DNA of 36,547 bases from a virus. The stretch is taken from positions 1 through 36,547 of IMG/VR virus record IMGVR_UViG_3300042691_033510, one strand, 5' to 3'. Each line of letters starts with the position of its first letter. The first letter of the stretch is position 1. The notes beneath the pieces are model-generated. The model ran no database searches, was not told where the DNA came from, and saw only the letters and a list, made by a program, of their open reading frames with translations. The translations under genes and the position numbers were made by a program. Shown here piece by piece: positions 20,159-27,577 of the stretch.

Positions 20159-21034
20159 TTAAGTGTCAGACTTGACCATGCAGCCAGACAGGTCTCTGCG
20201 CTCAATGACCTTAAAGAAAGTCCAATTAAGGATTTCAGTTGAGAGTCCGTTGATTGCAGCCGGGTCCTTCAGTGTGTTGTTCACTCCGTTTCGCCCATCG
20301 ACCCCTGCGTGAAAGCACTGCATTGGATCCCAAACGCACGCTTGGTCGTCACCACCGGAGGTTGCAAGACCATCAGTTTGATAGAGGTCGATACCCATCA
20401 CAGAGCCAGCGAAACCGCTGGCGGGCTGAGGCATTCCGAGAATTCCCAGAAGCTCCATGTTTCCGAAGGCGCTCGCGGTCGTTGCCACGATTTCCTTTTG
20501 AAGTTCCATGATGCCCTTGAAGTCGAACATCCCAACAAGCTTCCCGGAAAACGCACCTTTTTCCGCCGACACAATGTTGTATCGAGCGTCAATCAGGTTG
20601 TTAATAACGAGAGTCGAACTTGCTGTGACAGTTGTGGAAATCGAGGGAAACAGCGCCTTCAGGTCGGCGTCGAACAATCGAGCCAAAGCGCGGCCGAACT
20701 CAGCGGAGAACCTCTCGAGCTTTGCCATCCCGCCCCCGAAGCGAGCCGCTTCAACGGTGATCTTACTTCCGATTACGGCCTTCTTGGCGGTGCAGGTTAC
20801 CGATGTGTCGGTCAGCTCGGAGTTCGCTGAGTATGAGTAGTCGGTGGATTCCGCCAGAGTCTCCGCAACAAGGTATCCGCTAATTGGACACTTGATGACG
20901 TTGGTATCGTCCGGAAAGACCTCAGTCGTTACGAGCGAAAGCCCTTGCGAGCCGTTTACAAACGCCTCTCCGATCAATGCGGAGACCGCGTTCGCCTTGA
21001 TAATTAAATTACCTAATTCAGTTTCGTATGCCAT
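20159..21034 (-). CDS. Major capsid protein
   Basis: 291 aa from the ATG at 21034, with GGTGGTGGGG upstream. It is preceded by a scaffold gene, as in most siphophages. The N terminus ETELGNLIIKANAVSALIGE leads into an HK97-like pattern: an early helix, LVTTEVFPDDTNVIKCPISG, KKAVIGSKITVEAARFGGGM, a long helix around residues 130-190, and a C-terminal beta region with WDPMQCFHAGVDG. The assignment is by gene order, size and pattern. The ribosome site is buried in a hairpin (21040-21073). Confidence 0.75.
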   Translation of the reverse strand: MAYETELGNLIIKANAVSALIGEAFVNGSQGLSLVTTEVFPDDTNVIKCPISGYLVAETLAESTDYSYSANSELTDTSVTCTAKKAVIGSKITVEAARFGGGMAKLERFSAEFGRALARLFDADLKALFPSISTTVTASSTLVINNLIDARYNIVSAEKGAFSGKLVGMFDFKGIMELQKEIVATTASAFGNMELLGILGMPQPASGFAGSVMGIDLYQTDGLATSGGDDQACVWDPMQCFHAGVDGRNGVNNTLKDPAAINGLSTEILNWTFFKVIERRDLSGCMVKSDT

Positions 21035-21039
21035 CCCCA

Positions 21040-21073
21040 CCACCACCGTTAACGGCTAAGCTCCCGGTGGTGG
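21040..21073 (-). promoter_or_regulatory. Ribosome-site-sequestering hairpin before major capsid
   Basis: CCACCACCG (21073-21065 on the transcript strand) pairs perfectly over 9 bp with CGGTGGTGG (21048-21040), which contains the capsid gene's ribosome site. The loop of 16 bases includes half of a 10-bp palindrome CCGTTAACGG (21046-21055), which allows an alternative smaller fold. Translation control of capsid synthesis is inferred. Confidence 0.5.
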
Positions 21074-21081
21074 CTGGATGC

Positions 21082-21723
21082 TTATCCTTTTCGGAGCACC
21101 TCGCGAGCCAAGTCCGGGTTGTTAGCCAACAGCTCCCGACCCCTGTCAGGTAGCTTTGCCAAGTCTGCAATCGTCGTAGCGGGCGCTGGGGCTGTGCCCT
21201 TCTGCGTTCCGCCGCCCGCCTGTTGCGGGTTCCGAGCGTATTGCGGTTTCTTTTCGAACCATTTTTCGAGGAACTGTTTTGGGCTTAGCGCGCTCTCTTT
21301 TACGACAGCGTTTGTGCCGTCTTCACTCACGTCAAAGAGATCTTTGGTGAGCGTGTAGACGTCATCGGCCATTCCATCAGCGGCGAGATTCGCGATTATT
21401 GCGCGAACATCTTTTTCAACCGTCACGGCACGCAGTCTTGCTTCAGCTTTGTCGGCGCGGTCTTTCTCCGCAGCGATTTCGATCTGAGCGTTCTCGCGTA
21501 TCTTGTCGGCGTTTCCGCCTTTAACTAGTTCGTCGGTTTCTTTCGCCTTGGCCTCTTTCTCAAGAGTCTTCAGACGCTCCGCGGTTTGCCGATGTTTGGC
21601 TGCGAGGTCGTTAAACTTCGCTTCCCAATCGGGCTGCGGGTCGGGTTTTGTTGTGTCGCCTTTCGGCGCACCATCGTCGGTTTTTACTTCACCTTCGACG
21701 GGTGGTTTTACTTCTGTGCTCAT
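21082..21723 (-). CDS. Scaffolding protein
   Basis: 213 aa. Immediately upstream of the capsid gene, acidic and Lys/Pro-rich at the start (VKPPVEGEVKTDDGAPKGDT), then a long coiled coil (TAERLKTLEKEAKAKETDEL), and a conserved-looking C-terminal part (ALSPKQFLEKWFEKKPQYAR) followed by a Gly/Pro/Ala linker and a short helix. This matches phage scaffold proteins of the DUF4355/GP20 kind. AAGGAG lies upstream of the ATG. Confidence 0.75.
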   Translation of the reverse strand: MSTEVKPPVEGEVKTDDGAPKGDTTKPDPQPDWEAKFNDLAAKHRQTAERLKTLEKEAKAKETDELVKGGNADKIRENAQIEIAAEKDRADKAEARLRAVTVEKDVRAIIANLAADGMADDVYTLTKDLFDVSEDGTNAVVKESALSPKQFLEKWFEKKPQYARNPQQAGGGTQKGTAPAPATTIADLAKLPDRGRELLANNPDLAREVLRKG

Positions 21724-21737
21724 GATGTGGTTGCTCC

Positions 21738-22268
21738 TTACTTTATGTCAACGATCGCCTTAATGTTCTTATCGATGGCCTTCATGATGGATTCCTGAAG
21801 TCGCTTGAGATCCGCTTTTCCCAACTGAAACCACCCCACAAAACCGCGGGCGTAGAGAGACGCGGCAAGGCCAGCATTCGATAATCCGCCCTCGCGTGTT
21901 CCCTGAAATGTGATTGTCCCTTCCTCGTCCACCGACTTCGGGACGTTTACGTTCATCGATCTATGTAGCTCGCCGGTCACAAGGAGGTTTACCGTCGACC
22001 CTCCATATGCCGGGCCGTAAGTCTTTTCAGGCCTGCTCTTCTTCCGCTTCTTCTGTCCACGCACCTCTATTCCTCGTGCCTTGGCGTATGCATATGCTGG
22101 GGAATAGGGCCTCAGAGCGACACCGTTGGCGTCTTTACCGTCGTTGAGATTGTCCTCGATGCGAGTGCGAGAGGTCTGGAGCTCCTGCCCGATTACTTTA
22201 GGCAGCCCCAGTTTCTCTACCCATTGGTCCTCGATCTTAATTTCTGGGAAGTCGATCTCAATTTTCAC
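21738..22268 (-). CDS. Mu gpG-like virion morphogenesis protein
   Basis: 176 aa starting at GTG 22268, which overlaps the stop of the small membrane peptide as GTGA. The longer frame from 22421 runs through other genes. It contains DGKDANGVALRPYSPAYAYA, typical of Mu gpG-type morphogenesis proteins, then a basic linker and VNLLVTGELHRSMNVNVPK. The C terminus FVGWFQLGKADLKRLQESI fits the same family. It lies next to a Mu F-like minor head protein, as expected. Probable role is in head or tail completion. Confidence 0.65.
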   Translation of the reverse strand: MKIEIDFPEIKIEDQWVEKLGLPKVIGQELQTSRTRIEDNLNDGKDANGVALRPYSPAYAYAKARGIEVRGQKKRKKSRPEKTYGPAYGGSTVNLLVTGELHRSMNVNVPKSVDEEGTITFQGTREGGLSNAGLAASLYARGFVGWFQLGKADLKRLQESIMKAIDKNIKAIVDIK

Positions 22269-22372
22269 AGTGACACCATGAACTTTATGAAGGCCCACCA
22301 AAGAAAGAAGTTGATAGCAATGCAGGTAAACATGACGGTGGAGAACCCTAGTCTGAATAGAAAGCGATTCAT
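22265..22372 (-). CDS. 35-aa membrane peptide
   Basis: A strong AGGAGG site lies six bases before the ATG at 22372. The product begins MNRFLFRLGFSTVMFTCIAI and continues with NFFLWWAFIKFMVSL, essentially one transmembrane helix flanked by Arg and Lys. It is ATGA-coupled to the minor head gene and its stop overlaps the next GTG as GTGA. That tight coupling on both sides, plus the ribosome site, argues it is real. It is too short for most gene finders. A holin-like or pinholin-like role is possible but unproven. Confidence 0.65.
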   Translation of the reverse strand: MNRFLFRLGFSTVMFTCIAINFFLWWAFIKFMVSL

Positions 22373-23226
22373 GCTGCCTCCTGTAGTTGCTGCCTCGGAA
22401 CGAACCCAAGCGAGACCGCATAGTCTTCAGTTACGGGGCTCCATTGATGCCTGCAGCGAGGATGTCCACCGCCGATAAGCGGATTTCGTGTCAGGTTCTT
22501 GTGCAGGCCGACCGTGATTTCGTCTTCGTAAAGCATGCCCTCGACGCCGTGCTTGTTTATGTGCAGCATCGCGTCGCACTGTTCTGAGGTAATCGCGTCG
22601 TCTGGTCCTAGGTACTGGTATATCTTCATGTCCAGCACCTGCGCCTTCTGAACGGTCACGGCTCGTTGGTATTGCGCATATATGTCATCCACAAGCACAT
22701 TGGCATTGCGTGTGCTGGGGTCCATTTCAAGGATGGTGTTTACGAGTTCCGAGCGGTCGACGTTTCCGACAGCAGCTTGGAGCAGATGAGATTGCACCGG
22801 CCCGACAAGCGCGCTTTCGATGTGAGAGGTAAGCTCGTTACGCCCAAAGTTAATGAGCGCATGCAGCCCCTCCTCGTCAATTCCGGCAAGAGATGGCTTG
22901 ACGCCGAATGCTTCAAAGTATTCGAGAGCCTGCTTTGTTACAGCCGGAAAGCGGTCGAGATAGTCGGCAATGACATCCTCGTAGCCGGAATCGGAAAGAA
23001 TCTTCGACAGGTCGTTGATGACCTTCGTAGCGTCGTTCATGTTGATGGCGTCGGTCGCGCTCTTGTCCTTCTTTGAGATGAATCGAGCCACACGAAGGAA
23101 GTATTGGTCGTAGAGCTGTTGCAGTTCCTTTTCAAATGCTTCGACGGCCTCCTGTTGAGCCTTGGCGGAATCCTTCGCGTGAGACACAAGCTTCGCCTTC
23201 GGCGGGATCGTCTGCTTCATCATCAT
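22369..23226 (-). CDS. Minor head protein, Mu gpF / SPP1 gp7-like
   Basis: 285 aa. A helical N-terminal part is followed by a C-terminal block characteristic of the Mu F-like family: CDAMLHINKHGVEG, then GLHKNLTRNPLIGGGHPRCR, where GG.HPRCRH is the family mark. Such proteins bind the portal and enter the capsid in small numbers. It follows the portal gene with an ATGA overlap. Start at 23226; two further in-frame ATGs follow directly. Confidence 0.8.
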   Translation of the reverse strand: MMMKQTIPPKAKLVSHAKDSAKAQQEAVEAFEKELQQLYDQYFLRVARFISKKDKSATDAINMNDATKVINDLSKILSDSGYEDVIADYLDRFPAVTKQALEYFEAFGVKPSLAGIDEEGLHALINFGRNELTSHIESALVGPVQSHLLQAAVGNVDRSELVNTILEMDPSTRNANVLVDDIYAQYQRAVTVQKAQVLDMKIYQYLGPDDAITSEQCDAMLHINKHGVEGMLYEDEITVGLHKNLTRNPLIGGGHPRCRHQWSPVTEDYAVSLGFVPRQQLQEAA

Positions 23227-24701
23227 TGAGTCAACTCCGCCCCGAGGTTAGGGCGTCCGTTTATGTTGACCTGCGATGCGAGCCTAGATCCTGATTCAGC
23301 GACATCGATGTTGTCGTAGAGCTCTTGTCGAACCTCGTCTTCGGTGGTCCCATCATCACGGGCAACGAAGCGCATTCGAGATACGGCGGTCTTGAGCGTT
23401 TCCTTTTGAACCGATGGAACGCCAAGCTGACCCGCCATACTGAACACTTGCTGACGTTCGGATGCTTCCTGCACCTTGTCATCAAGCCCGTACTCCCGGG
23501 CGATGCTGACTGCGATCTCTGCGTTAGGCTCGCCCTCGAACATTGCGTGAAAGCGATAGATCTTCTTCTGGAAGTTCGTTAGGAGATTCAGCGTCACGTC
23601 ATAAAGCTTACGTCGCGCTTTAGTGTCTTTCTCTTTCGACTCGGATGACTGGATGTTCTTGGAATCATCCGCCATTTGGTTATGTTCTTTCATGCCAACA
23701 CGGCGAGAATAGACTCGCATCTCTCCGATTTGCTCGGTGAGAGCTATAGGATCTCCGGCGTCAATGCTGTGAACCGTAACATCCCTATCGGCCATATGCG
23801 TGATGGTAGATTCCGACATGACTTCAAGTTCTTTCGCATCGCCCCCGGCGACAATTGACTTCTTGAAGCCTTGGTAGTGGTTCACGTTGTCTCGAACCGA
23901 GAGGCGATTCATCATCGCCTCGTTCACGTATGTCGAATCTAAAATGAAGGACTTGCTTGGACCCTCGCCCATTAGCGCAAAAGGGATTTCTGTTACCTTA
24001 TCTCCAAGCTTTCCAGCTGGGCCGGCTTCCCCGGAAATGGTGGCGTCTTTACCTATTTTAGCATTCGTCTCAACGAAATAATCTCTCCAGGTCACGGGAC
24101 CCACGCCATCGGAAACGTATTCGCGGAGAACTTTCTTTTCCTTTTCGCTTATGACCCGAATGCCGTTTGAAAGCAGAAGTCGGGAGAGTTTCCCCTTGTT
24201 CGGTCCGCTCTTGAAGTACTCCCAATTGAGAATCTCGGAGCCGCAATACTTGACCTGATAGCTACGCGTCTTCTTAGCCTGCGCCTCTGCCTTGGTTGGC
24301 GGAACGCTTTCTTCCTGGTCGACCAATACCCCGACTATCCCGTCTCGGCAGTAATCGAGCAAAAGCTCCTCCGCCATCTCCTGATAGGGCTGCCCAAACT
24401 GCGTGACATCGTCTTTGATTTCCTTCCAGGTGTCTCTGTCCGGAAGGGTAAGATCGATTGGCTGACTCATGTGCGAGACATGGACTTCGAGATACGGACG
24501 AACAACGTTCTCGTTATAGAGACGCTCTCGCCTGTTGGCGAAGGCTCTGCGGCCCTCCGCGGTAGCGGGACTCTCAGAGTTATATCGAATCAGGTATTTA
24601 GCAACGATTTCGGGCCGCCCATCCACGAAATCGGCTATCATCTTGAACGTCTCAAGGTTCTCCGAATACTTGGGATGAACTTTTAGCTTTATGCTTTCCA
24701 C
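23223..24701 (-). CDS. Portal protein
   Basis: 492 aa starting with GTG that shares its first base with the terminase stop codon. It follows the large terminase, as is standard. Motifs reminiscent of DUF4055-type portals are YNENVVRPYLEVHVSHMSQP, ELLLDYCRDGIVGVLVDQEE, and the helical C-terminal region KEHNQMADDSKNIQSSESKE. The ring-forming protein through which DNA enters and leaves the capsid. Subfamily is less certain than the role. Confidence 0.8.
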   Translation of the reverse strand: MESIKLKVHPKYSENLETFKMIADFVDGRPEIVAKYLIRYNSESPATAEGRRAFANRRERLYNENVVRPYLEVHVSHMSQPIDLTLPDRDTWKEIKDDVTQFGQPYQEMAEELLLDYCRDGIVGVLVDQEESVPPTKAEAQAKKTRSYQVKYCGSEILNWEYFKSGPNKGKLSRLLLSNGIRVISEKEKKVLREYVSDGVGPVTWRDYFVETNAKIGKDATISGEAGPAGKLGDKVTEIPFALMGEGPSKSFILDSTYVNEAMMNRLSVRDNVNHYQGFKKSIVAGGDAKELEVMSESTITHMADRDVTVHSIDAGDPIALTEQIGEMRVYSRRVGMKEHNQMADDSKNIQSSESKEKDTKARRKLYDVTLNLLTNFQKKIYRFHAMFEGEPNAEIAVSIAREYGLDDKVQEASERQQVFSMAGQLGVPSVQKETLKTAVSRMRFVARDDGTTEDEVRQELYDNIDVAESGSRLASQVNINGRPNLGAELTQ

Positions 24702-26017
24702 TAGAAAGAAACGCCCTTTGATTCGAACCTGACTTCCGGCGGCTCGAGCACTATGAGCCCCATGTCCACCGCCTCCATTGGGTGGGTGGTATCCGAGTCT
24801 CCGCCGGGCTTCTTAATCCCCGCCTTGCCGTCGGTTTCGCATGTTTTTGCTGACATGATGACATTGCGGCACGACCTATCGATCTTCAAACGGTTAAGGG
24901 AGAACAAGTGGTTGGTGCAACGAGACCTCTCTTCAATGAATGGGTTCTGCCGATGCGCCTGGAGATGAATCAGCGGGTAGTGGGGTTTGAGGATCGACTG
25001 CATCACCTGATAGCCGGTTGTGTAAGTCTGGTCCGACCGATTCCAGCCCCGGGCGTCACCCAGGATCGTGATGTTGAAATGTTTGAACTGCGCGGGGGGA
25101 AAAGCGTTGATGAATTGCTGGCAGGCGTCTTGCACGTTTCGCCCGTTAGACCCGTTTTCTTTCACCACCCAGTATTCATCCCCGACCCGCTGGATGACGA
25201 CCCAGGTCATCTTCGCCACGTTCCAATCCCAGGAGAGATACATGTATGGCCAAGCCGGATTGAACGGATAATTCCCGACATGCGCCCGCTCGTCGAACTT
25301 GAAATAGAAGGCGTTGCGGGAAAGCGAGACGAACTCGCCCAGAACATAGTTTGCGTAATACAAAGGGTCCCAGCCGAACTCTCGCTCGAGCTTGGCGAGG
25401 AATCTCTTGGATAGGTAGGGGTTGTCGTGCGACCGCCCGTGCAGGAGCAGCTTGCTGTTACCTTTCGAGATTACCCCTTCTCTGGTCAGGTGCTCTGGGT
25501 TAAATCTTTCATAGACCCAATTCAGCCCTTCGGGCGTAGTGGTGTCGAGAGTCTGGGGGAACTCCGCGCGCGGGTTCCGGTTCCGCATTTCGCAGTTGTT
25601 CTTTACCTCCACCGACATGATGGAAGACTCGTCGCGCCAAATACCCCCTGTGTTGTATGACGCAATCTTTTCGGGCTTCTCGCCGCTTAGCCCGATAACT
25701 CGCTGGTCAGTGTCGTGGAAATGAAACACGAAATCGGAGCGGTTGTAGCTGTAGTCCTCGCCCTCCTCCATGCCGCAGAGCTTCAGGAACTTTTCGTATT
25801 CAACAAGGGTGCGTTGCTTGAGCATCCGATAATCAGGGGCAACGATTAGCCACTCATCGCACTTGGGAGAGCGGAGGCGCCGATACTCAAGCCAGGGAGG
25901 GCCGAAATGGGTCTTTCCATACCCTACGCCAGCCACGATGCCGTGGTCTTCGTGCTCCAGGTCAAAGAGCAGGACATCCTGCCCATGGTGAAGGGTTGCA
26001 TCCTCAGTCCTCTTCAT
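24701..26017 (-). CDS. terL: Terminase large subunit
   Basis: 438 aa. The ATPase has Walker A GVGYGKTH (30-37, Lys35), Walker B IWRDES (Asp129-Glu130) and coupling motif TTTP (159-162). The nuclease has LSWDW (Asp264), ILGDARG (Asp321) and a late acidic site GGDSDTTHPMEAVDM (407-419), as expected for the RNase H-fold. It cuts and pumps DNA into the prohead. It overlaps the small subunit by 14 bases. A copy of the promoter-like motif lies inside it at 24885-24897. Confidence 0.9.
   Translation of the reverse strand: MKRTEDATLHHGQDVLLFDLEHEDHGIVAGVGYGKTHFGPPWLEYRRLRSPKCDEWLIVAPDYRMLKQRTLVEYEKFLKLCGMEEGEDYSYNRSDFVFHFHDTDQRVIGLSGEKPEKIASYNTGGIWRDESSIMSVEVKNNCEMRNRNPRAEFPQTLDTTTPEGLNWVYERFNPEHLTREGVISKGNSKLLLHGRSHDNPYLSKRFLAKLEREFGWDPLYYANYVLGEFVSLSRNAFYFKFDERAHVGNYPFNPAWPYMYLSWDWNVAKMTWVVIQRVGDEYWVVKENGSNGRNVQDACQQFINAFPPAQFKHFNITILGDARGWNRSDQTYTTGYQVMQSILKPHYPLIHLQAHRQNPFIEERSRCTNHLFSLNRLKIDRSCRNVIMSAKTCETDGKAGIKKPGGDSDTTHPMEAVDMGLIVLEPPEVRFESKGVSF
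24861..24897 (-). promoter_or_regulatory. Late-promoter-like motif inside terL (copy 2, weak -10)
   Basis: TTAACCGTTTGAA (24897-24885) matches the shared motif fully, but the hexamer 18 bp on (CAATGT) is a poor -10 box. The motif lies in coding sequence (codons for LNRLK). It could be a weak promoter for portal and downstream head genes, a regulator-binding site only, or chance. Confidence 0.3.
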
Positions 26018-26387
26018 TGGAATCGTCCGCTGAGGAGGTTTCTATGCGCTCACCAGGTCCGGTGACCCGGAATGTAATTTGGCGTTTCTTTTTCTTGCCG
26101 GGGTCTGGGGCATCCTCTCGATATCCAAGCCGAGACTTGGCGTAAAAGATGGCAGCAGAGTCCGACTTGCCGAACATCGCCCGCTGGTAAAATGATTGTT
26201 CGAATGCGGCCATGGCCTTGGCGTTGCCGACACTTAGAACCTCCTTGAAGTGGTTTTTGAGCGTTGATTCAGACACGCCAATAGAGGCGGCTATGCGGTC
26301 CTGCCTGACGCCGTTCTCGGCAAGGGCCTTCACCACCGCTTCCTGCTCGGGCGTAAACTCAATCCGCGGTCTGCCGGTTTTTGCCAT
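26004..26387 (-). CDS. terS: Terminase small subunit
   Basis: 127 aa. The N-terminal helix-turn-helix GRPRIEFTPEQEAVVKALAE, then GVRQDRIAASIGVSESTLKN, is the DNA-recognition domain of small terminases. A central oligomerisation helix (AMAAFEQSFYQRAMFGKSDS) and a charged tail that meets TerL follow. It immediately precedes terL. It selects phage DNA for packaging. A putative late promoter (26434-26469) lies 50 bp upstream. ATG at 26387; an out-of-frame ATG at 26391 is ignored. Confidence 0.85.
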   Translation of the reverse strand: MAKTGRPRIEFTPEQEAVVKALAENGVRQDRIAASIGVSESTLKNHFKEVLSVGNAKAMAAFEQSFYQRAMFGKSDSAAIFYAKSRLGYREDAPDPGKKKKRQITFRVTGPGERIETSSADDSNEED

Positions 26388-26433
26388 TCATGCGGCTTTT
26401 TATAGGGGCCAAAAAGTAATGTGGTCTGTGATT

Positions 26434-26469
26434 AGTCTACTGGCGAGCGCGGTTACTTCGAACGGTTAG
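26434..26469 (-). promoter_or_regulatory. Putative late promoter for packaging genes (motif copy 1)
   Basis: CTAACCGTTCGAA (26469-26457), a 17-bp spacer and TAGACT (26439-26434). The motif overlaps the last codons of the gene at 26453. Transcription from about 26427 would give a 40-base leader for terS. It would start the packaging and head operon separately from the lysozyme gene. Confidence 0.5.
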
Positions 26470-26950
26470 AGACCCTGAGGCCAGATTCGACTCGGTGTCG
26501 CTGAGCGGAAGCGAGCTGTGTGTGATGCCCGTTTGCGGCGAGCCTATCGAGGTATGGTGTGATGTCTTGCGGGAGGCCGAGGTAGCTCGCGACCCACCGA
26601 TAGGAAAAAGGGCCATCCTCGTCAGAGGTGAACCAATCCCACGCCTGCTTTGCGTGCTGCAGGAGTTCGTCGTGCTCGTTGAGCTGGTTGGTTACCCGCA
26701 TCCGACGATAGCCGCCCAGGTCAAGTTCTATTGCGGCGTTGTAGCCCTGCTGGAGTTCGTGCTCCCAATTCTCCCATGTATCTCTTGGTCTGGTAACGAA
26801 ATCATCGAGGGCCCGCCGGAACGCTGCCCAGAGAAGTTTTCTTTCGGCTTCGATGGCATCAAAAACGCTTTCTTGGGGCTCCATTTGTGGGCCCTTAAAG
26901 GAAGCTTTGCTCCCCCGGTCCAAATAGGCATCGAAAGCGCCTTCACCCAT
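26453..26950 (-). CDS. Hypothetical protein between lysozyme and terminase
   Basis: 165 aa from the ATG at 26950, which overlaps the lysozyme stop by 8 bases. The open frame extends further upstream inside the lysozyme gene, but those residues are unlikely to be used. It has helical, Trp-rich charged stretches: FDAIEAERKLLWAAFRRALD, PRDTWENWEHELQQGY and LLQHAKQAWDWFTSDEDGPF. No known motif. It could be a lysis accessory or packaging-related protein. The family is not recognised. Confidence 0.6.
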   Translation of the reverse strand: MGEGAFDAYLDRGSKASFKGPQMEPQESVFDAIEAERKLLWAAFRRALDDFVTRPRDTWENWEHELQQGYNAAIELDLGGYRRMRVTNQLNEHDELLQHAKQAWDWFTSDEDGPFSYRWVASYLGLPQDITPYLDRLAANGHHTQLASAQRHRVESGLRVSNRSK

Positions 26951-27401
26951 TTTGCAGCATCTCACAGATGCGGTCGCCTCTGCCTGGGGGCTTAGGCGTG
27001 ACCTGGTGGTACCACTTGGAATCCTTGGCGTGATAAGCGGCCGCGGCCCAGTCGCCGATACGAACCGCACCAATCATTCGCGTGAAATTAAGGAGCCGCA
27101 ATCGGCCGAGATTGAACGCCATCTCGATAAGAGCGGCTTGGCGTCGGGGCGATGCGGTATCGAAAGCATCGCCAAAAATATACTTGGCATCGGCGACGGC
27201 TACGATGATGTCTTCCGAAAGCATCTGCTCTGCGATTGCTGCGGAGATGCCGTTGTCCTCGATGTTCCGACCGTAACCTATGGTCAGCTTGCCTTCCGTG
27301 TCGGGGTAGAGTTTTAGCGCCGGGCGGCAGTTGCGACCCTCGGCGCACTTTATGTTTTCACGGGCTAGTAAGATGGGATCTGGATTAGATTCGTCCGCCA
27401 T
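26943..27401 (-). CDS. Endolysin, GH24 (T4-type) lysozyme
   Basis: 152 aa from the ATG at 27401, with GGAGG just upstream. The catalytic triad pattern of phage lysozymes is present: Glu21 in CAEGRN, Asp34 in LYPDTEG and Thr40 in LTIGYGRN, followed by MAFNLGRLRLLNFTRMI and a C-terminal DRICEMLQNG. There are three extra residues between Glu and Asp relative to T4 lysozyme. It cleaves the NAM-NAG bond of peptidoglycan. There is no signal peptide, so a holin is needed. It is the first gene of the leftward late unit. Confidence 0.85.
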   Translation of the reverse strand: MADESNPDPILLARENIKCAEGRNCRPALKLYPDTEGKLTIGYGRNIEDNGISAAIAEQMLSEDIIVAVADAKYIFGDAFDTASPRRQAALIEMAFNLGRLRLLNFTRMIGAVRIGDWAAAAYHAKDSKWYHQVTPKPPGRGDRICEMLQNG

Positions 27402-27444
27402 TTGCCTCCGCAGAAGGGGCAAGATGGGGAGATAGGCCTCGATG

Positions 27445-27510
27445 CCCGATATTCTTCCTGCTTATTCAACCGATTAAAAATTAATGGTTGAATCTTTCGA
27501 TGATATCGGG
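27445..27510. promoter_or_regulatory. 66-bp nested three-level inverted repeat
   Basis: Three nested dyads share nearly one centre (about 27478). The outer is CCCGATAT (27445-27452) with ATATCGGG (27503-27510). The middle is ATTCAACC (27464-27471) with GGTTGAAT (27486-27493). The inner is ATTAA (27473-27477) with TTAAT (27481-27485). All are perfect. The arrangement fits a regulator operator or replication/recombination site. The late-strand reading also holds an 11/13 match to the late motif (TTAATCGGTTGAA). Confidence 0.6.
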
Positions 27511-27529
27511 TATCTAATAAGGAGATTCA

Positions 27530-27563
27530 CTTCCGCTGGCCTATTTCCCACTTGCCAGCGAAG
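27530..27563. repeat. Inverted repeat CTTC(C)GCTGGC / GCCAGCGAAG
   Basis: Six plus four base pairs with one bulged C around a 13-base loop. It lies between the large dyad and the TATA-rich repeat, and may form a hairpin in either transcript or be an operator. Confidence 0.5.
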
Positions 27564-27577
27564 CACCGAACGGCCTC

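Noticed and set aside
26388-26432. TATAAA near the small terminase start as a -10 box
   Set aside because: No -35 box at correct spacing; the YTAACCGT-type promoter just upstream explains the region better.
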